This document shows, piece by piece, positions 1 to 6,373 of a stretch of DNA of 64,000 bases. The stretch spans positions 31,153 through 95,152 of the forward strand of contig NZ_CAJF01000014.1 in NCBI RefSeq assembly GCF_000304335.1, given 5' to 3'. The translations under genes and the position numbers were made by a program. Every line of letters begins with the position of its first letter. Position 1 is the stretch's first letter. Source of the DNA: Microbacterium yannicii PS01 (lineage in GTDB: Bacteria > Actinomycetota > Actinomycetes > Actinomycetales > Microbacteriaceae). Below the pieces are notes generated by a model, which was given only the letters and a program-made list of their open reading frames with translations, made no database searches and was not told where the DNA came from.

Positions 1-374
1 CGCAGGGGCGACACCACGCGCGTCAGGCCGATGCTCTGCGGGAAGTCGGACGGGATGGAGAGCACCTCGTCGGCGCTGAGGCCGGTGATGCCCTGCGCGA
101 GGATGCTCGCGAATCCCCGTGTCGTGGGCGCCTCGGGCGGCGCCGTGGCGTGCATCGCCACCGTGTCGTCGGGGTCGACATCGATCACGATGAAGACGGG
201 GGACTGGCACTCCGCCACCCGCTCGTACAGCTCGGGGTGGTCCTCGTACTCGGCCGGCACCGGCGGCAGCTCCTGCGAGAACTCCAGCAGCAGCTGCAGG
301 CGATCGGACTCGGGGAGCGCGAGGAACTCGTCGCGGATCTCGGCGAGGCTTTCAGGCAGATCGGCGTCGGTCAT
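1..374 (-). CDS. SufE family sulfur-acceptor protein (3' end outside window)
   Basis: SufE-like proteins accept persulfide sulfur from a cysteine desulfurase and stimulate Fe-S cluster assembly. The visible 124 residues start MTDADLPESL and include a region around residues 53-62 with AECQSPVFI, matching the conserved sulfur-accepting cysteine loop of SufE, followed by the alpha/beta fold segment VIDVD. The ATG lies three bases after the stop of the upstream sulfurtransferase, so the two are co-transcribed and translationally coupled. The same rhodanese-SufE pairing occurs in other actinobacteria (sseA and its neighbour). The C-terminus runs off the left edge of the window. Family assignment is firm; whether it serves SUF or another desulfurase is not visible. 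Confidence 0.88.
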   Translation of the reverse strand, partial: MTDADLPESLAEIRDEFLALPESDRLQLLLEFSQELPPVPAEYEDHPELYERVAECQSPVFIVIDVDPDDTVAMHATAPPEAPTTRGFASILAQGITGLSADEVLSIPSDFPQSIGLTRVVSPL

Positions 375-377
375 CGC

Positions 378-1286
378 TCACCGCCCCTGCTGCACGGAGC
401 CGGGCTCGGAGCCGGCCACGATCGGCACGCGCACGGCACTGCCCCACTCCGTCCACGAGCCGTCGTAGTTGCGCACGTCGCCGAAACCGAGCAGGTGCCG
501 GAGCACGAACCAGGTGTGACTGGACCGCTCGCCGATGCGGCAGTACGCGACGATCGAGTCGTCGTCGCGCAGTCCGATCTCGTCGCGGTAGATGGCGTCC
601 AGCTCGGCGCGCGTCTTGAAGCCGCCGTCCGCGCCGACCGCGCGCGCCCAGGGCACGCTCTGCGCGGTGGGGATGTGGCCGGCGCGCAAGGCGCTCTCCT
701 CCGGATACGCGGGCGCCGTCGTGCGGGACCCGTCGTACTCCTCGGGCGAGCGCACGTCGATGAGCGGTCCGGCGCCGAGGTGAGCGAGCACGTCTTTCTT
801 GTAGGCGCGCAGCGCCGAGTCGTCCCGCTCCACCACGGGATAGTCGGTCGGCACGGGCGAGGACGCGTCGGTGGTGAGCGGGCGCCCCTCCGCGATCCAC
901 TTGTCGCGCCCGCCGTCGAGCAGCCGAACGTCCTCGTGCCCGAACAGCGAGAAGACCCACAGCGCGTAGGCCGCCCACCAGTTGCTCTTGTCTCCGTAGA
1001 GCACGACGGTGTCGTCTCGGGAGATGCCCTTGGCGCTGAGGAGCTTCGCGAATCCCTCGCCATCGACGTAGTCGCGCACCACCGGATCGTTGAGCTCGGT
1101 GTGCCAGTCGACCTTGACGGCGCCGGGGATGTGGCCGGTCTCGTACAGGAGGACGTCCTCGTCCGACTCCACGACGACCAGGCCCGGCCGGCCCAGCCGG
1201 CTCTCCAGCCATTCACCGGTCACGAGCCGCCCGGGCTCGGCGTACTCGGCGAACTTCTCGGACGACGTGTCGGTCTCGACGGACAT
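378..1286 (-). CDS. sseA: Thiosulfate/3-mercaptopyruvate sulfurtransferase (two rhodanese domains)
   Basis: A 302-residue tandem rhodanese protein that moves sulfane sulfur from thiosulfate or mercaptopyruvate to a thiophilic acceptor. The N-terminal domain (about 20-150) is the inactive structural copy. The C-terminal domain (about 165-290) holds the catalytic cysteine in [14 protein letters not shown] near residue 255, the CRxGxx loop typical of thiosulfate sulfurtransferases. The ATG at 1286 is preferred over upstream in-frame starts because GAGGAGC sits just upstream and the protein then begins at the usual place (MSVETDTS). It is followed three bases later by a SufE-like gene, suggesting a shared role in sulfur trafficking. 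It is divergent from the ZapE-like gene, with a 122-base intergenic region. Substrate preference cannot be told from sequence. Confidence 0.9.
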   Translation of the reverse strand: MSVETDTSSEKFAEYAEPGRLVTGEWLESRLGRPGLVVVESDEDVLLYETGHIPGAVKVDWHTELNDPVVRDYVDGEGFAKLLSAKGISRDDTVVLYGDKSNWWAAYALWVFSLFGHEDVRLLDGGRDKWIAEGRPLTTDASSPVPTDYPVVERDDSALRAYKKDVLAHLGAGPLIDVRSPEEYDGSRTTAPAYPEESALRAGHIPTAQSVPWARAVGADGGFKTRAELDAIYRDEIGLRDDDSIVAYCRIGERSSHTWFVLRHLLGFGDVRNYDGSWTEWGSAVRVPIVAGSEPGSVQQGR

Positions 1287-1408
1287 GATTGCTCCTCGGG
1301 TCGGGGGCGTTGGGCGACGACTAAGGTTGAACCGCCTCCTCCGACGATAGATTCCCCGGCGAGGCCCCACGCACTTCCAGTAAGACTCCGTCACAGCCAG
1401 GATCCCTC

Positions 1409-2440
1409 ATGACCGCCTCCGCCACCGGCACCGGTGTCATTCAGCTCGCCGATCGCACGCCGCAGCTCGCCGGCGCCGATATGGTCGCCGCCCTGGTTCC
1501 GCCGCCGCAGTTCGCCGACGCCACGTTCGAGACCTACCGGGCCGATTCCTCGTACCCCTCGCAGCAGGAGGCGAAGGATCTCCTCTCGGTCTTCGCCGGC
1601 GCGGTCGCTCCCGCCAAGGGGGGCGGATTGTTCCGGCGCGCGAAGCGACCCGAGGTGAAGCCGGGCGTCTACCTCGACGGCGGGTTCGGTGTGGGAAAGA
1701 CGCACCTCCTGGCCGCGGTCTACCACGCGATGCCCGCCCGCCGGAAGTACTTCGGCTCGTTCATCGAGTACACCGCCCTCGTCGGTGCGATCGGCTACCA
1801 GAACACCGTGGCGCTCTTCCGCGGGTCCGATCTCCTGTGCATCGACGAGTTCGAGCTCGACGACCCGGGCGACACGATGGTGATGACGCGCCTGCTGGGC
1901 GAGCTCGTCGCGTCGGGCACCCGCCTGGCCGCGACATCCAACACTCCTCCCAACGCCCTCGGCGAGGGCCGGTTCGCCGCCCAGGACTTCCTGCGCGAGA
2001 TCCACGCCATGGCCTCCAGCTTCCAGACCATCCGGATCGACGGGACCGACTACCGCCACCGCGCGGTCGACGGTCACGCCGCCGTCCTCGAGGCCTCGGC
2101 GTATCAGGCGGCGATCACGGATGCCGCGGCGCGCGGCCTCGCGTCCGACGACAGGTTCGCCGATCTCGTCGCACATCTGGCGCGCGTGCACCCCTCCCGG
2201 TACATCAAGCTGATCGAGGGCCTCTCCGTGGTCGGCCTCCGAGAAGTCGAGCCGTTCACCGACCAGTCGGCCGCGCTCCGCTTCGTCGCGTTCATCGATC
2301 GCGTGTACGACGCCGAGCTGCCGATCCGGGCGACGGGGACCTCGCTGGACCTGGTTTTCCCCGACGAGATGCTCACCGGCGGCTACCGCAAGAAGTACCT
2401 GCGGGCCATCTCACGGCTGGTCGCCTCTACTCTCGCGTGA
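1409..2440 (+). CDS. zapE: AFG1/ZapE-like cell division ATPase
   Basis: A 343-residue P-loop ATPase of the AFG1/ZapE family. Walker A is GGFGVGKTHLL (about residues 91-101) and Walker B is LLCIDEFELDDPGDT (about 142-156), followed by the sensor segment LAATSNTPPN. In E. coli ZapE associates with the Z-ring and destabilises FtsZ under stress; the mitochondrial relative AFG1 acts in protein quality control. The actinobacterial function has not been inferred here beyond family. It stands alone: divergent from the sulfurtransferase and separated from the amt gene by 186 bases. The ATG at 1409 is supported by an AGGATC stretch upstream and by correct N-terminal length. Confidence 0.85.
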   Translation: MTASATGTGVIQLADRTPQLAGADMVAALVPPPQFADATFETYRADSSYPSQQEAKDLLSVFAGAVAPAKGGGLFRRAKRPEVKPGVYLDGGFGVGKTHLLAAVYHAMPARRKYFGSFIEYTALVGAIGYQNTVALFRGSDLLCIDEFELDDPGDTMVMTRLLGELVASGTRLAATSNTPPNALGEGRFAAQDFLREIHAMASSFQTIRIDGTDYRHRAVDGHAAVLEASAYQAAITDAAARGLASDDRFADLVAHLARVHPSRYIKLIEGLSVVGLREVEPFTDQSAALRFVAFIDRVYDAELPIRATGTSLDLVFPDEMLTGGYRKKYLRAISRLVASTLA

Positions 2441-2490
2441 CGCGACGCGCCGTCGTCCCTTCGTGATTCGCGGGACGCTCTCGTCGCCGC

Positions 2491-2537
2491 GAAACACGAT
2501 GTTTACGTGAATCGCCCTCGTGTAACGCGCGGGAAAC
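2491..2537 (+). promoter_or_regulatory. GlnR-box-like sites upstream of amt
   Basis: Two five-base pairs at six-base spacing: GAAAC (2491-2495) n6 TTTAC (2502-2506), and GTAAC (2522-2526) n6 GAAAC (2533-2537). The second pair fits the actinobacterial GlnR consensus gTnAc-n6-GaAAc exactly. They lie 90-136 bases before the ammonium transporter start, where nitrogen control is expected. The known Corynebacterium AmtR motif is not seen. Regulator identity is inferred. Confidence 0.5.
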
Positions 2538-2626
2538 ACGGGGTGGACCGCTGCCGAAACCGTGAATCGCAACACTGAGGGAACCCGACGCTACACCTGC
2601 GTCCCTGCAGAGAGGTTCACTTCGAG

Positions 2627-3898
2627 ATGGATCAAGGAAACACCGCATTCATCCTGATATGCGCAGCGCTCGTGCTGTTGATGACGCCAGGACTCGCGTT
2701 CTTCTACGGCGGACTCGTGAAGGCGAAGAGCGTCATCAGCATGATGATGCTGAGCTTCGGCGCTCTCGGACTCATCGGCGTGCTGTGGGTGCTCTACGGC
2801 TACGCGATCGCCTTCCCCGCCACGGAGGAGGGCACCATCCAGGCGCCCTGGACGATCGACTGGAACGAGCTCGGACTGACGAGCCTTCTCGAAGCCGGTG
2901 ACGGCGCCTACCCGCCGCTGGCATTCGTCGCCTTCCAGGCCACCTTCGCGATCCTCACCGTCGCGCTGGTCTCGGGCGCCATCGCCGACCGCGCCAAGTT
3001 CGGCTCCTGGATGATCTTCGCGCTCCTGTGGGCGACCATCGTCTACTTCCCGGTCGCGAGCTGGGTCTTCAACTTCGGCCTCGCCGAGGACGGCAGCTTC
3101 GCCTACGGCGGCTGGATCACGATGGGCCTGCAGGAGTGGTTCGGTGCCGGCGCGATCGACTTCGCCGGTGGCACCGCGGTCCACATCAACGCCGGTGCCG
3201 CAGCCCTCGCCCTCGCGCTGGTCCTGGGCAAGCGCCTGGGCTTCCAGAAGGGCGTCCACGTCCCGCACAACCCGCCGTTCGTGCTCCTCGGCGCCGGACT
3301 GCTGTGGTTCGGCTGGTTCGGCTTCAACGCCGGCTCGGAGCTCGCCGCCGACGGCGTCGCGGCCCTGGCATTCGTCAACACCATCGCCGCGCCCGCCGCA
3401 GCGCTGCTCGCCTGGCTCGTCGTCGAGAAGTTCAAGGACGGCAAGCCGACCTCGGTGGGCGCCGCTTCCGGTGCCGTCGCGGGCCTGGTCGCGATCACCC
3501 CGGCCTGTGCATCGGTGACGCCGTTCTGGGCGATCGTGCTCGGACTCATCGCCGGAGCCGTCTGCGCCCTCGCGATCGAGCTCAAGTACAAGTGGGGCTT
3601 CGACGATTCGCTCGACGTGGTGGGCATCCACCTGGTCGGCGGCCTCATCGGCACCCTGTTCATCGGGTTCTTCGCGACCGACGTGGGCCTGTTCATGGGC
3701 GGCGGCGGCACGCAGCTGCTCGTTCAGGCGATCGCCGCCTTCGCGGTGCTGATCTACTCCTTCGTGCTCGCCTACGTCATCGGCTTCGCGATCGAGAAGA
3801 CGATCGGGTTCCGCGTCAAGAACGAGGACGAGGTCGCCGGCATCGACACGGTCGTCCACGGCGAGGAGGGCTACGTACTCGAGGGCTCGCGCGGCTGA
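2627..3898 (+). CDS. amtB: Ammonium transporter (Amt/MEP/Rh family)
   Basis: A 423-residue polytopic membrane protein that conducts ammonia/ammonium across the cytoplasmic membrane. The N-terminus (MDQGNTAFILICAALVLLM) is periplasmic as usual, and about eleven hydrophobic helices follow. The twin pore histidines are visible in GGTAVHINAGAAAL (about residue 185) and VVGIHLVGGLIGT (about 335). The C-terminal tail EKTIGFRVKNEDEVAGID is the typical regulatory tail that interacts with PII proteins in this family. No glnK or glnD follows; a strong terminator comes straight after, so the gene is monocistronic here. GlnR-box-like sites upstream suggest induction under nitrogen limitation. Confidence 0.96.
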   Translation: MDQGNTAFILICAALVLLMTPGLAFFYGGLVKAKSVISMMMLSFGALGLIGVLWVLYGYAIAFPATEEGTIQAPWTIDWNELGLTSLLEAGDGAYPPLAFVAFQATFAILTVALVSGAIADRAKFGSWMIFALLWATIVYFPVASWVFNFGLAEDGSFAYGGWITMGLQEWFGAGAIDFAGGTAVHINAGAAALALALVLGKRLGFQKGVHVPHNPPFVLLGAGLLWFGWFGFNAGSELAADGVAALAFVNTIAAPAAALLAWLVVEKFKDGKPTSVGAASGAVAGLVAITPACASVTPFWAIVLGLIAGAVCALAIELKYKWGFDDSLDVVGIHLVGGLIGTLFIGFFATDVGLFMGGGGTQLLVQAIAAFAVLIYSFVLAYVIGFAIEKTIGFRVKNEDEVAGIDTVVHGEEGYVLEGSRG

Positions 3899-3916
3899 GC
3901 CGACCACGCACAACGC

Positions 3917-3948
3917 CAGGGGCGCCGCGGGCTACCGCGGCGCCCCTG
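3917..3948 (+). terminator. Hairpin terminator after amtB
   Basis: A perfect 14-bp GC-rich stem (3917-3930 with 3935-3948) and a GCTA loop, 19 bases after the amt stop codon. There is no long T run, as is common for actinobacterial terminators. Confidence 0.8.
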
Positions 3949-3953
3949 CGCGC

Positions 3954-3959
3954 TATCGT
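3954..3959 (+). promoter_or_regulatory. -10 element of a leaderless transcript (MazF-like gene)
   Basis: TATCGT followed by exactly six bases and then the ATG at 3966, so transcription should start at the start codon. Confidence 0.55.
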
Positions 3960-3965
3960 GCCCCT

Positions 3966-4505
3966 ATGACCCCGCGTTCCGGCATCCTGCACCGTCTCGC
4001 GCGCTTGTTCGTGAAGCCCGCCGGCGACGACCGCGTCCCCGTCGCGTCACGCGCCGTCGTGGACGTCGACACCTCCGCCGCCCGCACCGGCCGCACCGCG
4101 ACGGTCGAGATCGCACCCCCGCCGCGCCGAGCACTGCACATCGAATACGCTCCCGATCGCGACGGTGCTCCCGACGGGGGCGAGATCGTCTGGACATGGG
4201 TGCCCTACGACGAGGCCGACGGCCGAGGCAAGGACCGACCGGTCCTCGTCATCGCGCGGCAGGATGCGGATCGCGTCTACGCGGTGCGGCTGACCAGCAA
4301 GGCGCACGACGGAGACCGCGACTACCTCGCGATCGGCGCGGGGGAGTGGGACGCCCGGGGCCGGCCCTCCTGGGTCGACGTCGAGCAGGTGTACAGCGTC
4401 CACCGGGACGGCATGCGGCGCGAGGCATCCGCTCTGCCGCGCGATCGCTTCGCTCGCGTCGCCGCGGCGCTGCACAGCCGCTACGGCTGGTCGGCCGGGC
4501 GGTGA
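3966..4505 (+). CDS. PemK/MazF-like toxin-family protein, no antitoxin partner
   Basis: A 179-residue protein. Residues about 1-75 are a poorly conserved, charged region. From about residue 76 a MazF/PemK-like SH3-type barrel is recognisable: a start resembling GEIVWTWVPY, then KDRPVLVIAR, YAVRLTSKAH and WVDVEQVYSVHRDGMRRE. These match the family landmarks GEIWWVDL, RPALVVS, PLTSK and VDQ-RTVDRSRLVRRLG. MazF toxins are sequence-specific endoribonucleases normally paired with a small antitoxin. No antitoxin gene is adjacent: a terminator precedes it and tRNAs follow. It may be a solitary, domesticated or inactive member. A -10 hexamer exactly six bases upstream supports this start and leaderless expression. 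Family is fairly sure; toxicity is not. Confidence 0.7.
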   Translation: MTPRSGILHRLARLFVKPAGDDRVPVASRAVVDVDTSAARTGRTATVEIAPPPRRALHIEYAPDRDGAPDGGEIVWTWVPYDEADGRGKDRPVLVIARQDADRVYAVRLTSKAHDGDRDYLAIGAGEWDARGRPSWVDVEQVYSVHRDGMRREASALPRDRFARVAAALHSRYGWSAGR

Positions 4506-4517
4506 GTCCGAGCAGAA

Positions 4518-4542
4518 CGGCCCGATCGAATCGATCGGGCCG
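4518..4542. terminator. Bidirectional hairpin between MazF-like gene and tRNA-Val
   Basis: Inverted repeat of 11 bp (4518-4528 with 4532-4542). It lies 13 bases after the plus-strand stop codon and just beyond the 3' end of the minus-strand tRNA-Val, so it can end transcription from both sides. Confidence 0.7.
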
Positions 4543-4548
4543 TGGAGG

Positions 4549-4624
4549 TGGTGGGCGATACCAGACTCGAACTGATGACCTCTTCCGTGTGAAGGAAGCG
4601 CGCTACCAACTGCGCCAATCGCCC
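4549..4624 (-). tRNA. tRNA-Val (CAC)
   Basis: Cloverleaf on the minus strand. Acceptor GGGCGAT pairs with ATCGCCC, the anticodon stem CTTCC/GGAAG encloses loop TTCACAC (anticodon CAC, reading GUG), and the T arm contains GTTCGAG. Discriminator A and an encoded CCA are present (4549-4552 on the complement). Confidence 0.95.
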
Positions 4625-4777
4625 GTCTCCCGAGGGGGACGAGTAACGATCCTACCGGATGCGCGCGGGCGTCTCGAACCGGCTGGGAAGACACGCGCGA
4701 CGTGCGCCCGGTTTGGCAGTGCGCGATTCGTGGGCTAAAGTTTTCCAAGTGCCCGGGTGCGAATCCGGACACGAAAT

Positions 4778-4850
4778 GCGGATGTAGCGCAGTTGGTAGC
4801 GCATCACCTTGCCAAGGTGAGGGTCGCGAGTTCGAGTCTCGTCATCCGCT
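4778..4850 (+). tRNA. tRNA-Gly (GCC)
   Basis: Acceptor GCGGATG pairs with CATCCGC. The anticodon stem TCACC/GGTGA holds loop TTGCCAA (anticodon GCC), and the T arm has GTTCGAG. Discriminator T; the CCA is not encoded. It is the first of three plus-strand tRNAs that probably form one transcript. Confidence 0.95.
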
Positions 4851-4860
4851 CGAGTGCAGG

Positions 4861-4878
4861 GGTCTCCTTCGGGAGATC
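4861..4878 (+). other. Small hairpin between tRNA-Gly and tRNA-Cys
   Basis: Seven-bp stem (GGTCTCC with GGAGATC, one G-U pair) capped by a TTCG tetraloop, ten bases after tRNA-Gly. A processing signal or partial terminator in the tRNA transcript is possible; no function is shown. Confidence 0.4.
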
Positions 4879-4904
4879 ACAGCACGTGGGGTCAATCCAC
4901 ACGC

Positions 4905-4975
4905 GGTGGCGTGGCCGAGCGGCTAGGCACCGGCCTGCAAAGCCGTTTACACGGGTTCGAATCCCGTCGCCACCT
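4905..4975 (+). tRNA. tRNA-Cys (GCA)
   Basis: Acceptor GGTGGCG pairs with CGCCACC. Anticodon loop CTGCAAA gives anticodon GCA, flanked by the stem CGGC/GCCG. T arm contains GTTCGAA; discriminator T. Confidence 0.95.
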
Positions 4976-5003
4976 CGCCTGCACAACTGAATAGCCCGAA
5001 CGG

Positions 5004-5078
5004 GCGCGATTGGCGCAGCGGTAGCGCGCTTCCCTGACACGGAAGAGGTCACTGGTTCGATCCCAGTATCGCGCACCA
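5004..5078 (+). tRNA. tRNA-Val (GAC)
   Basis: Acceptor GCGCGAT pairs with ATCGCGC. The anticodon stem CTTCC/GGAAG encloses CTGACAC (anticodon GAC). T arm has GTTCGAT; discriminator A and CCA are encoded. It closely resembles the opposite-strand tRNA-Val (CAC) about 400 bases away, so together they form an imperfect inverted repeat. Confidence 0.95.
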
Positions 5079-5081
5079 CCC

Positions 5082-5112
5082 GAACCCCCGCCCCGGCGGG
5101 GGTTCTTCTTTT
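5082..5112 (+). terminator. Intrinsic terminator of the tRNA cluster
   Basis: Perfect 11-bp arms (5082-5092 and 5095-5105) followed by a T-rich tail, four bases after the CCA of tRNA-Val (GAC). This is the most canonical rho-independent terminator in the window. Confidence 0.9.
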
Positions 5113-5159
5113 CCCCGCACGGCGGCACCACCCGGTCCAACACTCGTGACACTTGCCAT

Positions 5160-5180
5160 ATCTATCGCGAAACGATAGAT
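5160..5180 (+). promoter_or_regulatory. Palindromic operator candidate upstream of DUF2975-HTH pair
   Basis: Perfect 8-bp inverted repeat ATCTATCG / CGATAGAT with a five-base spacer (CGAAA), ending 30 bases before the DUF2975 start. It is AT-richer than its surroundings and sits at promoter distance. The obvious candidate ligand is the HTH protein encoded two genes downstream, giving autoregulation; this is inference. Confidence 0.55.
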
Positions 5181-5210
5181 TTCGGTTGTTCCGCGAGAAG
5201 GGTGAGGCAA

Positions 5211-5696
5211 ATGGGTCAGGCAACGATTCTGGCGCTCCGTGTCGTGATCGCGCTGGCGCTGGTCGGGTCGCTGGTGGTGCAGGTCTTCATCGTTCCGGCC
5301 ATCTGGCTGGACCTGGAAGGCGAGCTGCTGTGGGCGCGCATCGTCTTCGTCACCCTGATCGTGCTGGGGGTGGTGACGATGCAGATCTTCGCGGTCTGCG
5401 TCTGGCAGCTCCTGACCAAGGTGCGAAAAGGCTCTGTCTTCTCCGAATCCTCCTTCCGCTATGTCGACGTCATCGTCTGGACCATCGCGGCGGCGGCGGC
5501 GCTGGCGCTCCTGATGGCTGTTCTCCTCGCCTCCGGCACGACGGCGCCGGGCATCGTCGGACTGGTGTGCGGGGCATCGCTGGTGCTGGGCGGGATGGCG
5601 CTGCTGGTCGTCGTGATGAAGACGCTGCTCAAGCAGGCCATCGAGCGCGAGGCGGAAGCCCGCGCCCTGCGTGCCGAGCTGAATGAGATGGTCTGA
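5211..5696 (+). CDS. DUF2975 family membrane protein
   Basis: A 161-residue protein with about four transmembrane segments (roughly residues 6-28, 44-66, 88-110, 118-138) and a short charged cytoplasmic tail rich in Glu/Arg. It matches the DUF2975 pattern: the segment KGSVFSESSFRYVD after helix 2 is characteristic. The family is uncharacterised but is repeatedly found next to a small Xre/YozG-type regulator, exactly as here, where the next gene starts immediately after the TGA. The ATG at 5211 is chosen because AGAAGGG lies at good spacing upstream; an in-frame GTG nine bases earlier lacks this. Likely controlled by the palindrome upstream. Confidence 0.75.
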   Translation: MGQATILALRVVIALALVGSLVVQVFIVPAIWLDLEGELLWARIVFVTLIVLGVVTMQIFAVCVWQLLTKVRKGSVFSESSFRYVDVIVWTIAAAAALALLMAVLLASGTTAPGIVGLVCGASLVLGGMALLVVVMKTLLKQAIEREAEARALRAELNEMV

Positions 5697-5981
5697 ATGC
5701 CCATCGTCGTCGATATCGATGTGATGCTCGCGCGGCGCAAGATGGCCGTCGGCACGCTGGCCGACCGGATCGGCATCACGCCCGCCAACCTTGCCGCCCT
5801 CAAGAACGGTCGTGCCCGCGGCGTCCGGTTCGCCACGCTCGAGGCCCTCTGCGAGGCTCTCGAATGCCAGCCGGGTGATCTCCTCCGCTGGGAGTCGTCG
5901 CCGGCACCGGAGAGCGGCGCTGTTCCTCCGGCCGATTCCGACGTGGCCGGCGTGGCCGGCCGCGCCGATCAGCGCTTCTGA
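5697..5981 (+). CDS. Small Xre/YozG-type HTH transcriptional regulator
   Basis: A 94-residue DNA-binding protein. Residues about 8-65 form a Cro/C1-like five-helix domain: MLARRKMAVGTLADRIGI, then the turn TPANLAALKNGR and ALCEALECQPGDLL, which is the YozG/HipB-like signature. The last 25 residues are low-complexity Ala/Gly/Pro. It begins directly at the stop codon of the DUF2975 gene (TGA then ATG), so the two are translationally coupled. In this gene pair the regulator is expected to repress its own operon through the upstream palindrome. Its 3' end overlaps the convergent KTSC gene by 13 bases. Confidence 0.8.
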   Translation: MPIVVDIDVMLARRKMAVGTLADRIGITPANLAALKNGRARGVRFATLEALCEALECQPGDLLRWESSPAPESGAVPPADSDVAGVAGRADQRF

Positions 5982-6181
5982 CGCGTGGGATACACGTCGC
6001 GGACGTGCGCGGCGAAGAATCGGCCCGCGCTCGGCGCCTCGAGCATCGCGCGATGCACAGACGGAGGCACGGCGAAGTACTCGTAGACGTCGCCCGACGT
6101 GAACTCGAGCTCCAGAATCGCCGTGGCTGCGTCGTAACCCGCCGACGCGATGACCGTCGACTCCACCTGCTGGCGCCTCAC
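5969..6181 (-). CDS. KTSC domain protein
   Basis: A 70-residue single-domain KTSC protein. The order VESTVIASAGYDAAT, LELEFTSGDVYEYFAVP, then AGRFFAAHVRDVYP follows the family pattern (SS-I---GY, L-V-F-SG-VY-Y-VP, G-YF---IR--Y). KTSC domains occur alone or attached to lysyl-tRNA synthetases and helicases and may bind nucleic acid; the function is unknown. The start is GTG at 6181: on the minus strand a TAGCCT hexamer lies seven bases before it, fitting leaderless transcription, and the domain is complete. Tail-to-tail overlap of 13 bases with the HTH gene. Confidence 0.7.
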   Translation of the reverse strand: MRRQQVESTVIASAGYDAATAILELEFTSGDVYEYFAVPPSVHRAMLEAPSAGRFFAAHVRDVYPTRQKR

Positions 6182-6236
6182 GCCTCCGAGGCTACGCCTC
6201 CGGGCCGGCGGTGAGGGCAGGGCTACACTCGAGGGC

Positions 6237-6305
6237 ATGGAACTCTCCCGGTCGATCGCCGCTGCCTCGCGGGCGACGACCGGTACGCGAACGCTCGGCG
6301 CCTGA
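6237..6305 (+). CDS. Possible 22-codon leader ORF upstream of thrS
   Basis: ATG at 6237 to TGA at 6305 encodes a 22-residue peptide whose second half has four threonine codons within seven residues (TTGTRT), 68 bases before thrS. That composition would suit ribosome-mediated attenuation of a threonyl-tRNA synthetase gene. The ribosome site (GAGGG) is too close to the ATG and no clear terminator/antiterminator pair is seen. Tentative. Confidence 0.2.
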   Translation: MELSRSIAAASRATTGTRTLGA

Positions 6306-6373
6306 GCGGGCGGGGCGCGGTGCGCGTCCGAAGCTGAGTAGCCTTGATCCGAGCCATCTCCAGGAGAGTTTCC

